Assembly (NCBI GenBank): GCA_017307865.1
Contig: JAFKGE010000029.1
Coordinates: 1 to 64,000 of the forward strand
Length of the DNA stretch: 64,000 nucleotides
Direction: 5' to 3'
Origin: Burkholderiales bacterium
Lineage (GTDB): Bacteria > Pseudomonadota > Gammaproteobacteria > Burkholderiales > Burkholderiaceae_C
Part shown: positions 47,798 through 55,520 of the stretch, piece by piece
Layout: each line of letters begins with the position of its first letter
Numbering within the stretch: the first letter of the stretch is position 1
Translations under genes and position numbers: made by a program
The notes under the pieces: generated by a model
What the model was told of the DNA's origin: nothing
Seen by the model: only the letters and a program-made list of their open reading frames with translations
Databases searched by the model: none

Positions 47798-48292
47798 ATG
47801 ACAACTCGGGCTTCTTCTTTCGGTGGCGGCCGGCTGCTGCTGGGCGTCGGCGCCGCGGCCCTGCTGCTGCTGGGCGGCTGCGTGATGGCGCCGGTGGACC
47901 CGTACTACGACGTCGGCACGCCGGTGACGACCTATCCCTACGGCCCATCCTACGTCGCGCCGGCCTATCCGGCCTATTCGGCGCCGTACTACTACGGGCC
48001 GTCCATGTCGCTGGGCATCTACGGCGGCTGGTCCGACAACGACCATCGCGGCTGGCGCGACCGGTCGCGCCGTCCCAACTGGGGTGACCGCGACGGCCCG
48101 CGCCCGGGCTGGAACGGCGGCCACAACGGCCCGCGCCCCGGCTGGAGCGGCCAGCCCGGCCCGCGCCCGGGCGGCTGGGATCGCCCGGCGCGCCCCAGCC
48201 AGCCCTCGGTGCGCCCGCCGGTGCGCTCCAACCCCGACTGGCACCCCGGCGCGCCGCAGAACCGCCTGCGGGGCATCGAAGGGGCGGGTTGA
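47798..48292 (+). CDS. Tyr/Pro/Gly-rich lipoprotein
   Basis: 164 residues. Lipoprotein signal with lipobox LLGGC (Cys near 28). The mature part is rich in Tyr and Pro (VDPYYDVGTPVTTYPYGPSY), then in Gly, Arg, Trp and Pro with repeats of the form GPRPGW. Probably a disordered outer-membrane-anchored protein; function unknown. Start at 47798 after GGAGG. The peptide deformylase gene follows closely, but the two are probably unrelated in function. Confidence 0.78.
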   Translation: MTTRASSFGGGRLLLGVGAAALLLLGGCVMAPVDPYYDVGTPVTTYPYGPSYVAPAYPAYSAPYYYGPSMSLGIYGGWSDNDHRGWRDRSRRPNWGDRDGPRPGWNGGHNGPRPGWSGQPGPRPGGWDRPARPSQPSVRPPVRSNPDWHPGAPQNRLRGIEGAG

Positions 48293-48301
48293 TCGGCTGA
48301 C

Positions 48302-48838
48302 GTGGCGATCCGCGACATTCTGAAGATGGGCGACGCGCGCCTGCTGCGCGTGGCCCGCCCGGTCGAGGCCTTCGACAGCGCGGCGCTGCACGCGCTGGTG
48401 CTCGACATGGTGGACACCATGCGCGCGGCCGACGGCGCCGGCCTGGCGGCGCCGCAGATCGGGGTCGACCTGCAGCTGGTGATCTTCGGCAGCGACGCCG
48501 TCAACCCGCGCTATCCCGATGCGCCCGTGGTGCCGCGTACGGTGCTGTGCAACCCGGTCGTCACGCCGCTGTCGGATGAGGAAGAAGAAGGCTGGGAAGG
48601 CTGCCTGTCGGTGCCCGGCCTGCGCGCGGTGGTGCCGCGCTGGCGCCGCATCCGCTATGCCGGCAGGGACGTCTATGGCGATGCGATCGAGCGCGAGGCC
48701 GAGGGCTTTCATGCCCGCGTGGTGCAGCACGAGTGCGATCACCTGCAGGGCGTGCTCTACCCCATGCGGGTGCGCGATTTCACGCGCTTCGGTTTCACCG
48801 AGGTGCTGTTTCCGGGCCTGGACGCGCAGGACGATTGA
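48302..48838 (+). CDS. def: Peptide deformylase
   Basis: 178 residues. Removes the formyl group from the initiator Met of new proteins. All three motifs are present: [18 protein letters not shown] (Cys metal ligand) and QHECDHLQG (two His ligands and the catalytic Glu). The GTG start at 48302 gives the usual [10 protein letters not shown] opening. Its partner gene fmt is not adjacent, so this may be the second deformylase of the genome. Confidence 0.96.
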   Translation: MAIRDILKMGDARLLRVARPVEAFDSAALHALVLDMVDTMRAADGAGLAAPQIGVDLQLVIFGSDAVNPRYPDAPVVPRTVLCNPVVTPLSDEEEEGWEGCLSVPGLRAVVPRWRRIRYAGRDVYGDAIEREAEGFHARVVQHECDHLQGVLYPMRVRDFTRFGFTEVLFPGLDAQDD

Positions 48839-48852
48839 CCGGCGCCGGCGCC

Positions 48853-48877
48853 AAAAAAGAGGGCCCTTGCGGGCCCG
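48853..48877 (-). terminator. Terminator of the NlpC/P60 gene
   Basis: Stem GGGCCC/GGGCCC with a GCAA loop, followed on the minus strand by TCTTTTTT, about 65 bases after the stop codon. Confidence 0.75.
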
Positions 48878-48941
48878 TACCTTTGGAGGAGGTAAAACCG
48901 TTGGCGTGGGCGCAGCAGGCGGTGCCGCGCCACGCCGTGTT

Positions 48942-49682
48942 TCAGATGTCGCCGGTCATGACGCTTGCCATGTTAGCGCGTTGGTCGTCGACGGGCGAGA
49001 CTGCTTCGCGCGCGGGCTCGCTGGTGGCACGGCTGGCACTGCCGCCCAGGCGCACGGCGCTGGGAGCCGGGGTGTCGCGCGTCAGCACGCTGGATGCGCG
49101 CAGGGCCACGGGGGTGGCGGCGGGGTCGGTGCTGACCGCGGTGGTGGCGACGGCCTTGTCGTCCAGCACGCGGCGCGCGCCGTTGAAGCGCTTTTGCCAG
49201 TAGCTGACGTCCATGCTCTCCACGCGCACCCGCGCGCCGGTGCGCGGCGCGTGGATGAACTTGCCCTCGCCCAGGTAGATGCCCACGTGGCTGTAGGCGC
49301 GGCGCAGGGTGTTGAAGAACACCAGGTCGCCCGGTTGCAACTCTTTCTTGTCGATCTTTTCGGTCGCCGCGGCCTGCTCCTGCGAGCGCCGCGGCAGCAT
49401 CAGGCCCAGCGCCTGCTCGAACGTGGTGCGCACGAAGCCGCTGCAGTCGAAGCCGGTCTCGGCCGAATTGCCGCCCCGGCGATAGGGCACGCCGATGGCG
49501 CTGAGCGCGTTGGCGAGCAGGCCGCTGGCGCGGTCGGACGCGTGGTGGATGCTGTCGCCCAGCCGCGCGCTCAGGCTGGTGGGCGTGGCGGGCGCAGCCG
49601 GATCGTCGGCAACGGGGGAGGCGAAAGCAGGGGTGGCGCAGGCGGCAAGCAGGGCGGACGCGACGATGATGGACTTGAGCAT
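48942..49682 (-). CDS. NlpC/P60 family cell-wall peptidase
   Basis: 246 residues. N-terminal signal; both a lipobox-like LAAC (12-15) and an AFA-S cleavage site (21-22) are possible. The NlpC/P60 domain (about 55-165) has the catalytic Cys80 in GFDCSGFVR, His132 in SHVGIYLG and His144 in FIHAPRTG. It hydrolyses peptidoglycan stem peptides in the periplasm. A long low-complexity C-terminal tail (about 170-246) has no known role. The ATG at 49682 gives the signal peptide. Confidence 0.9.
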   Translation of the reverse strand: MLKSIIVASALLAACATPAFASPVADDPAAPATPTSLSARLGDSIHHASDRASGLLANALSAIGVPYRRGGNSAETGFDCSGFVRTTFEQALGLMLPRRSQEQAAATEKIDKKELQPGDLVFFNTLRRAYSHVGIYLGEGKFIHAPRTGARVRVESMDVSYWQKRFNGARRVLDDKAVATTAVSTDPAATPVALRASSVLTRDTPAPSAVRLGGSASRATSEPAREAVSPVDDQRANMASVMTGDI

Positions 49683-49933
49683 GGATCCGGTCGGTGCGGG
49701 CGCCGTGAGCCAGCGCTTCGTGTTGGGGTCTGCCGCGGCTTGCAAGGGCCTTGGCGCGGGGGCAATACGGTGTGCCACTGCCTGCCATGTGGCCGGCGTA
49801 GTGTAGGGGAAAGAGCGGCCGATTCCGGGGTGGGGTATCCGATCCGGTGCAGGGATTACCCTTGGTTTCAGGCTTCGCCAGCGAATTTGGCCAAAAAGTT
49901 AACAAATCGGGCCCGACGCGGCATGATGGGCGC

Positions 49934-51106
49934 ATGTTCCGGCAAACCATCGACCGCATCGTTTCGCACCCGCGCCGGGCCGCGCTGCGTGGCTTGCTGG
50001 CGGGCGCCTTGCTGGCCGCCGGTGGGGGCGCGGCGGCGCAGTCGCCCGCGCTGCGGGTGCAGACCGTGGCCGGCGGGCTGGAGCACCCCTGGGCCGTTGC
50101 CTTCCTGCCCGGCGGGCGCTTTCTGGTGAGCGAGCGGCCCGGCCGCCTGCGCGTGGTGCAGGCCGATGGCGCGCTGGGCCCGCCGCTGGCCGGCGTGCCC
50201 GCGGTGGCCGCGGGCGGGCAGGGCGGGCTGCTGGACGTCGTCACCGACTCGGACTTCGCGCGCAACCGCAGCATCTACTTCTGCTTCAGCGAGCCCGGCG
50301 CCGGCGGCAGCAACGGCACGGCGCTGGCGCGCGCCCGTCTGGCCGACGACGGGACGCGGCTGGAGGACGTGCGCGTGATCTTCAGCCAGCGGCCCAAGGT
50401 GGCCAGCCGCCTGCACTTCGGCTGCCGCATCGTCGAGCGGAGGGTGGGCGGCAAGCCCGACGGCACGCTGTTTCTCACCCTGGGCGAGCGCTTTTCGCAG
50501 CGCGATGCGGCGCAGAAGCTGGACAAGCATCTGGGCAAGATCGTGCGCGTGGGCAAGGACGGCGCCGTGCCGGCCGACAACCCCTTCGTCGGCCGCGCCG
50601 GCGCCTTGCCCGAGATCTGGAGCTACGGCCACCGCAACGTGCAGGGCGCCGCGCTGGCGCCCGACGGCACGCTGTGGACGCACGAGCACGGCCCCATGGG
50701 CGGCGACGAGATCAACCTGCCGCAGGCCGGCAAGAACTACGGCTGGCCGCTGGTGAGCTTCGGCCTCAACTACGAGGGCACGCCGGTGGGCGCGGGCCAG
50801 AGCGCCGCGCCCGGCCTGGAGCCGCCGCTGCACCACTGGACGCCCTCGATCGCGCCCTCGGGCATGGCCTTTTTGACCAGCGAGCGCTACGGCCCGGGCT
50901 GGAAGGGCGACCTGTTCGTCGGCTCGCTCAAGTTCCAGTACCTGGACCGCATCGAGCTGAAGGACGGCAAGGTGCTGGCCGAGCACCAACTGCTGCAGGA
51001 CGTGGGCCAGCGCATCCGCGACGTGCGCCAGGGGCCCGACGGCCTGCTCTACGTGCTGACCGACAGCAGCGATGGGCGTTTGCTGCGTTTGCTACCGAAT
51101 CAATAG
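49934..51106 (+). CDS. PQQ-dependent aldose sugar dehydrogenase-like protein (GdhB/YliI family)
   Basis: 390 residues. Signal peptide about 1-38 with HPRRAALRGLLAGALLAAGG, possibly Tat. A six-bladed propeller follows, with GGLEHPWAVAFLPGGRFLVSER at the start, HFGCRI, and EHGPMGGDEINLPQAGKNYGW, the family active-site region. These periplasmic enzymes oxidise sugar aldehydes with PQQ. The last residues (LLPNQ) and the TAG stop are within a hairpin repeat, but little seems lost. No PQQ genes are in the window. Confidence 0.9.
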   Translation: MFRQTIDRIVSHPRRAALRGLLAGALLAAGGGAAAQSPALRVQTVAGGLEHPWAVAFLPGGRFLVSERPGRLRVVQADGALGPPLAGVPAVAAGGQGGLLDVVTDSDFARNRSIYFCFSEPGAGGSNGTALARARLADDGTRLEDVRVIFSQRPKVASRLHFGCRIVERRVGGKPDGTLFLTLGERFSQRDAAQKLDKHLGKIVRVGKDGAVPADNPFVGRAGALPEIWSYGHRNVQGAALAPDGTLWTHEHGPMGGDEINLPQAGKNYGWPLVSFGLNYEGTPVGAGQSAAPGLEPPLHHWTPSIAPSGMAFLTSERYGPGWKGDLFVGSLKFQYLDRIELKDGKVLAEHQLLQDVGQRIRDVRQGPDGLLYVLTDSSDGRLLRLLPNQ

Positions 51107-51147
51107 TTGCTGGCGCTTGATGGACGGGCGCCAGAGCCCGATTCGAT
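51094..51147. repeat. ~50-bp hairpin repeat, copy 8
   Basis: ACCGAATCAATAGTTGCTGG, then CGCTTGATGGACGGGCG, then CCAGAGCCCGATTCG. It contributes the TAG stop of the sugar dehydrogenase gene and lies between two convergent genes. Confidence 0.75.
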
Positions 51148-51148
51148 T

Positions 51149-51175
51149 AAAAAAACGGCGCCGTGTCGGCGCCGT
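51149..51175 (-). terminator. Terminator of the iron-binding protein gene
   Basis: Stem ACGGCGCC/GGCGCCGT followed on the minus strand by a T run, about 25 bases after the stop codon. Confidence 0.85.
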
Positions 51176-51200
51176 GGCAGTTCGTGCGTTCTGGGCCGGC

Positions 51201-52253
51201 CTACTTGAAGCCCACGCGGTCCAGCATCTGCTGCACCTGCACCTGGTGCTCGCCCACCTTGCTGACCGGAATGGTCTCGGCCTTGAAGGTGCCGCTGCCG
51301 CCGGTCATGGCCTTGAGCGCGGGGTTGTCGGTCAGCACGCCCTTGGCCACCGGCCACTCGTTGTTGCCGTTGGCAAAGTAGTTCTGCGCCGCCGGGCTGG
51401 CCAGGTATTCGAGAAACTTGACGGCGTTGCCCGGGTGCTTGGCGTGGCGCGCCACGGCCGCGCCGGCGATGTTCACATGCGTGCCCCAGCTGGCCTGGTT
51501 AGGAAACACCACCCCCACCTTCTCGGCCACCGCGCGGTCCTCGGGCTTGGCCGAGCGGATCAGGCGCGCCAGGTAATAGCTGTTGGTGACGGCGATCTGG
51601 CATTCGCCCGCCGCCACGGCCTTGATCTGGTCGGTGTCGCCGCCCTTGGGCGCGCGCGCCATGTTGGCCACCATGCCCTTGAGCCAGGCCTCGGTCTTCT
51701 CGGCGCCCATGTGCTCCAGCTGCGCGCCGAACAGGCTCAGGTTGTAGGGGTGCGAGCCGCTGCGGATGCACAGCTTGCCCTTGTTCTTGGCATCGCCCAG
51801 ATCCGCGTAAGTGGCCACGTCGGCCGGCTGCACGCGCAGCTTGTCGTACACGATGACGCGCGCGCGGGTCGAAAAGCCGAACCACGCCACGCCGCCGTCG
51901 GCCGTCGGCTGCGCACGCAGGCTGGCCGGGATGGCCTCGTCCAGCGGCTTGGAATGGATGGGCTGAAACAGCCCGTCGTGCTCGCCGCGCCACAGGCGGG
52001 CGGCGTCGACCAGCAGGATCACGTCGGCCGGCGAGGCGCTGCCCTCGGCCTTCAGCCGCGCGATGATGCCGGCGTCGTCGGCGTCCACGCGGTTGATCTT
52101 GATGCCCGTGGCCCGGGTGAAGCCGTCATACAACTGCTCGTCCGACGCATAGTGGCGCGCCGAATACAGGTTGAGGACGGCGGGCTCTTGCGCGTGCGCC
52201 GCGCCGGCGGCCAGGGCGAGCGTGGCAGCGGCCAGGAGAAGCAGTTTTTTCAT
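51201..52253 (-). CDS. Fe(3+) ABC transporter substrate-binding protein (FutA/FbpA type)
   Basis: 350 residues. Signal peptide about 1-22 ([20 protein letters not shown]). Periplasmic binding domain with NLYSARHYASDEQLYDGF at the start, YDKLRV, and TNSYYLARLIRS (the paired Tyr that bind iron in FbpA-like proteins). An upstream Fur box supports iron control. The permease and ATPase genes are not adjacent here, so it works with components coded elsewhere. The ATG at 52253 gives the signal peptide. Confidence 0.92.
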   Translation of the reverse strand: MKKLLLLAAATLALAAGAAHAQEPAVLNLYSARHYASDEQLYDGFTRATGIKINRVDADDAGIIARLKAEGSASPADVILLVDAARLWRGEHDGLFQPIHSKPLDEAIPASLRAQPTADGGVAWFGFSTRARVIVYDKLRVQPADVATYADLGDAKNKGKLCIRSGSHPYNLSLFGAQLEHMGAEKTEAWLKGMVANMARAPKGGDTDQIKAVAAGECQIAVTNSYYLARLIRSAKPEDRAVAEKVGVVFPNQASWGTHVNIAGAAVARHAKHPGNAVKFLEYLASPAAQNYFANGNNEWPVAKGVLTDNPALKAMTGGSGTFKAETIPVSKVGEHQVQVQQMLDRVGFK

Positions 52254-52315
52254 GGTGGGGAAGGGGTCTCTCGGTACAAGGAAAACCGGATCGGCTTGCC
52301 GGCCATGATAACGCA

Positions 52316-52334
52316 AACGAGAATTGTTCTCGTT
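52316..52334. promoter_or_regulatory. Fur box of the iron-binding protein gene
   Basis: AACGAGAA-TTG-TTCTCGTT is a perfect inverted repeat close to the Fur consensus (TGAGAATnATTCTCA core), with an outer GATAACG/CGTTATC pair. It lies 63 bases before the start codon. Repression by Fur with iron is the natural reading. Confidence 0.85.
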
Positions 52335-52400
52335 ATCGCAACTTGTGCTGGATCAAGTTCTGGTCGCTTCGATGGGGCCGAGCCTTCGGGCGCAATCGAC

Positions 52401-52432
52401 AAAAAAAGGGCTGATCTTGCGATCAGCCCTTG
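52401..52432 (-). terminator. Terminator of the phasin gene
   Basis: Stem AGGGCTGATC/GATCAGCCCT with a 4-base loop, followed on the minus strand by seven T. It lies about 190 bases beyond the phasin stop. Confidence 0.88.
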
Positions 52433-52501
52433 AAGGGATCCCTGAGCCCGCGAAGGGCTGCGAAAGGATCCGAGGAGACAAGCGTTCGGGTGCCTGCATC
52501 A

Positions 52502-52551
52502 CCCAGAAACAAGGGCACGTGCCGGTGGGCGTGCCTGCCCTTGTTTCTGGG
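52502..52551 (-). other. Long hairpin in the phasin 3' untranslated region
   Basis: A perfect 16-bp stem (CCCAGAAACAAGGGCA/TGCCCTTGTTTCTGGG) closes an 18-base loop containing GTGCCGGTGGGCGTGCC. It lies between the phasin stop and its terminator, so it is probably transcribed. It could be an RNA-stability element or part of a 3'-derived small RNA. Confidence 0.65.
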
Positions 52552-52620
52552 CGCTCGGCCGGCCGGGGCCAGCCGAGCGTCGAGCCGGGCGCCGGGTGAG
52601 GGCGCGCCGGCGGCGGTCGA

Positions 52621-53175
52621 TCAGCGCTTCTTGGCGGACACGACGGTGGCGTTCTTCGCGGCGTTGGTGGCGCTGGTGGCCACGGCGTTGAAGTTGGCTT
52701 CGGCCATGTCGGAGGCTTGCTTGACGGCCTTTTGCACCGATTCGAAGGCGTTGTTGGCGGCAGCCACGGCGCTCTTCATCATGGCGACGGCGGTGTCGGA
52801 GCCGGCGGGGGCGTTCTTGGCGGCGCTGTCCACCAGCGAGGCGAACTGGGCCTGGCCTTCGGCCACGCGGGTTTCGAAAGCCTTGCTGAACTCGCTGCTG
52901 GTGCCCGAAGCGATGTCATACAGATGACGGCTGTAGGCGGCGGCCTTCTCGGCCAGCGGCTGGAACAGGCTGGCCTGGATGCTCAGCAGCTCTTGCGCGT
53001 CCTTGACCGACAGCAGGGCCTGGGCGTGCGATTGCGACTCGGCCAGCGCGGCCTTGGTGGCTTGCAGGTTCAGCTCGACCAGCTTCTCGACGCCTTCGAA
53101 AGCCTTGTTGGTCAGGCCGTTGAGGGTCTCGAGGTTAGCTTTTTGCGAGGCGACGAATTGTTCGGGGGTCAGCAT
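52621..53175 (-). CDS. Phasin family protein (PHA granule-associated)
   Basis: 184 residues, helical, without signal peptide. It coats polyhydroxyalkanoate granules. The N-terminus [18 protein letters not shown] and the helical core (about 10-130, [19 protein letters not shown]) match the PhaP family of Burkholderiales. The C-terminus is Ala/Asn-rich and ends in a basic AKKR. Start at 53175 with AGGAG upstream. Two TGCTGC-N3-GCA palindromes lie upstream, suggesting control by the granule-sensing repressor PhaR. Confidence 0.95.
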   Translation of the reverse strand: MLTPEQFVASQKANLETLNGLTNKAFEGVEKLVELNLQATKAALAESQSHAQALLSVKDAQELLSIQASLFQPLAEKAAAYSRHLYDIASGTSSEFSKAFETRVAEGQAQFASLVDSAAKNAPAGSDTAVAMMKSAVAAANNAFESVQKAVKQASDMAEANFNAVATSATNAAKNATVVSAKKR

Positions 53176-53245
53176 GATGGGAATCTCCTGGTCACGGTGG
53201 AAGGGTTTAACTTGGTATGAATGCCGCCCTTCAACCACTTCTTTA

Positions 53246-53260
53246 TGTTGCAGTGCAGCA
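53246..53260. promoter_or_regulatory. Candidate PhaR site 1 upstream of the phasin gene
   Basis: On the minus strand TGCTGC-ACT-GCAACA, almost the same as site 2 at 53304-53318. It fits the CTGC-N3-GCAG-like motif described for PhaR. Confidence 0.55.
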
Positions 53261-53303
53261 TGGGTTGAATTTTAGGGGTTTCCCGTAGCAAAGCAAGGTA
53301 TTT

Positions 53304-53318
53304 TGCTGCGCCGCAGCA
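53304..53318. promoter_or_regulatory. Candidate PhaR site 2 upstream of the phasin gene
   Basis: TGCTGC-GCC-GCAGCA, a palindrome containing exactly CTGC-N3-GCAG. It lies 58 bases from site 1, between the phasin gene and the divergent nitroreductase gene. Confidence 0.5.
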
Positions 53319-53448
53319 TTTTTAGATGCGACGGTCTAACGCCGGCCGGGCGCGGCGCGGCACCCCATGCGCGGCGGTGCCGCGGAAGGCCGCTGGCAGA
53401 ATGGCAGGCCATCGCGTGCAAGGCGCGCCTGCCCATTTTTTCGCCACC

Positions 53449-54168
53449 ATGTCCCAGTTGAACGCCCCCATCCTCGATCCGGCCAGCGTCGACGCCGCCA
53501 TCGAGAACCGCTTTTGCGTGCGCGCCTTCGCGCCCACGCCGGTGCCGCGCGAGACGGTGGCCGACATCCTGCGCGTGGCCGCGCGCGCGCCCTCGGGCAC
53601 CAACGCCCAGCCCTGGCAGGTCTACGTGCTGCAGGGCGCGTCGCGCGCTGCGCTGGTGACGCAGGTGTGCGCCGCCTACGACGCCGGCGCGGTCGACCCG
53701 CAGCTGGCCGCGCGCTACCGCGCCGAGTACGACTACTACCCCAGCCAGTGGATCGAGCCCTACCTGGGGCGGCGGCGCCAGAACGGCTGGAGCCTGTACG
53801 GCCTGCTGGGCATCGCCAAGGGCGACAAGGACAAGATGCACGCGCAGCACCGGCGCAACTACCAGTTCTTCGACGCGCCGGTGGGGCTGATCTTCACCAT
53901 CCACCGCGTGATGGGCGCGGGCTCGCTGCTGGACTACGGCATGTTCCTGCAGAACGTCATGGTGGCCGCGCGCGCCCGCGGCCTGCACAGCTGCCCGCAG
54001 GCGGCCTGGAACCACTACGGCTCCATCATCCTGCCGCACGTGGGCGCGGGGGCCGACGAGAAGCTGGTGTGCGCCATGGCGTTGGGCTGGCCCGACGCGC
54101 AGGCGCCGGTCAACGGCTTCGAGACGCCGCGCGAGGACGTCGAGCGCTTCACGCGCTGGCTCGATTGA
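53449..54168 (+). CDS. Nitroreductase family flavoenzyme
   Basis: 239 residues. FMN-dependent NAD(P)H oxidoreductase. The FMN-binding start VRAFAPTPVPRETVADILR is followed by APSGTNAQPWQVYVL. The central GSLLDYGMFLQNVMVAARA and the late PHVGAGADEKLVCAMALG are family-typical. Possible substrates are nitroaromatics or quinones. The ATG at 53449 gives the standard length; the upstream frame is spurious. Confidence 0.92.
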   Translation: MSQLNAPILDPASVDAAIENRFCVRAFAPTPVPRETVADILRVAARAPSGTNAQPWQVYVLQGASRAALVTQVCAAYDAGAVDPQLAARYRAEYDYYPSQWIEPYLGRRRQNGWSLYGLLGIAKGDKDKMHAQHRRNYQFFDAPVGLIFTIHRVMGAGSLLDYGMFLQNVMVAARARGLHSCPQAAWNHYGSIILPHVGAGADEKLVCAMALGWPDAQAPVNGFETPREDVERFTRWLD

Positions 54169-54226
54169 GCGCGTGGCCGGGCGCTACACTGGGCCACGCC
54201 CCCCAGACCGATGAGACCAGCCCGCC

Positions 54227-55456
54227 ATGATCATTGAAAGCCTGCTCGACACCGACCTGTACAAGTTCACCATGATGCAGGCGGTGCTGCATCAGTTTCC
54301 GGGCGCCGAGGTCGAGTACAAGTTCAAGTGCCGCACGCCCGGCGTGCAGCTGACGCCCTACATCCACGAGATCCACGACGAGCTGCGCTCGTTGTGCAGC
54401 CTGCGCTTTGCCGAGGACGAGTTGGACTACATGCGCGGCATGCGCTTCATCAAGAGCGACTTCATCGACTTCCTGGGCCTGTTTCGCCTGAGCGAAAAGC
54501 ACATCACGCTGACGCCGCTGGACAACGGCGAGATCGACATCCGCGTGCGCGGGCCCTGGCTGCACACCATCCTGTTCGAGATTCCGGTGCTGGCCATCAT
54601 CAGCGAGGTCTACTTTCGCAACACGCAGCCGCGGCTGGACCTGGCCGAGGGCCGCCGGCGCCTGGCGGCCAAGATCGAGCTCTTGAAGGCGCCGGGCCTG
54701 GAGCAGCTGAAGATCGCCGACTACGGCACGCGCCGGCGCTTTTCGCGTGCCTGGCAGCGCGAGGTGCTGCAGACGCTGCAGGATCGCCTGGGCACCGGCG
54801 ACGCGGGCCAGCTCACCGGCACCAGCAACGTGCTGTTCGCGCGCGACCTGGGCCTGCGCCCCATGGGCACCATGGCGCACGAATACCTGCAGGCCTGCCA
54901 GGCGCTGGGCCCGCGCCTGCGCGACACGCAGGTGTTCGGCTTCGAGAAGTGGGCGCAGGAGTACCGGGGCGACCTGGGCATCGCGCTGTCCGACGTGTAC
55001 GGCATGAACGCCTTCCTGCGCGACTTCGACATGTACTTCTGCAAGCTGTTCGACGGCGCGCGCCACGACTCGGGCGACCCCTTCCTGTGGGGCGAGCGCA
55101 TGATCGAGCACTACAAGGCCAACCGCTGCGACCCGCGCGCCAAGACGCTGATCTTCAGCGACGGCCTGACCATTCCGCGCTGCATCGAGTTGTTCGAGCG
55201 CTTTCACGGCCGCGTGCAGGTGGCCTTCGGCGTCGGCACCAACCTGACCAACGACGTCGGCCCCGACGCGCTGCAGCTGGTGCTGAAGATGGTGCAGTGC
55301 AACGGCCAGCCGGTGGCCAAGATCTCGGACACGCCCGGCAAGACCATGGTGGAGGACGAGGGCTACCTGAACTACCTGCGCCAGGTGTTCGACCTGCCGG
55401 CGCCGCCCGCGCCCGGCAGCGGCCCGGTCATCCGCACCGCGCCGGTGATGCTCTGA
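54227..55456 (+). CDS. pncB: Nicotinate phosphoribosyltransferase
   Basis: 409 residues. It makes nicotinate mononucleotide from nicotinate and PRPP in NAD salvage. Typical stretches: [20 protein letters not shown] at the start, [15 protein letters not shown], then [18 protein letters not shown] and [12 protein letters not shown]. The start ATG follows the nitroreductase gene by 58 bases. A hairpin repeat directly follows the stop codon. Confidence 0.96.
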   Translation: MIIESLLDTDLYKFTMMQAVLHQFPGAEVEYKFKCRTPGVQLTPYIHEIHDELRSLCSLRFAEDELDYMRGMRFIKSDFIDFLGLFRLSEKHITLTPLDNGEIDIRVRGPWLHTILFEIPVLAIISEVYFRNTQPRLDLAEGRRRLAAKIELLKAPGLEQLKIADYGTRRRFSRAWQREVLQTLQDRLGTGDAGQLTGTSNVLFARDLGLRPMGTMAHEYLQACQALGPRLRDTQVFGFEKWAQEYRGDLGIALSDVYGMNAFLRDFDMYFCKLFDGARHDSGDPFLWGERMIEHYKANRCDPRAKTLIFSDGLTIPRCIELFERFHGRVQVAFGVGTNLTNDVGPDALQLVLKMVQCNGQPVAKISDTPGKTMVEDEGYLNYLRQVFDLPAPPAPGSGPVIRTAPVML

Positions 55457-55514
55457 TACTATTATTTATATAGCTAATAGCGCACACTCCATAAGCGCTA
55501 TGGCCTGATTTGAC
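55456..55514. repeat. ~50-bp hairpin repeat, copy 9
   Basis: TATATAGCTAATAGCGCACA, loop, TAAGCGCTATGGCCTGATTTGAC fits the consensus in reverse orientation. It fills the gap between pncB and the antiporter gene. Confidence 0.7.
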
Positions 55515-55520
55515 CTGAAA

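Larger units (their letters stand above)
52254..52620. other. Intergenic region between the iron-binding and phasin genes
   Basis: 367 bases with no credible gene. It holds the Fur box (52316-52334), then, in the 3' untranslated part of the phasin transcript, a strong hairpin (52502-52551), a smaller AGCCC/GGGCT hairpin near 52445-52465 between two GGATCC sites, and a terminator. Confidence 0.6.
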
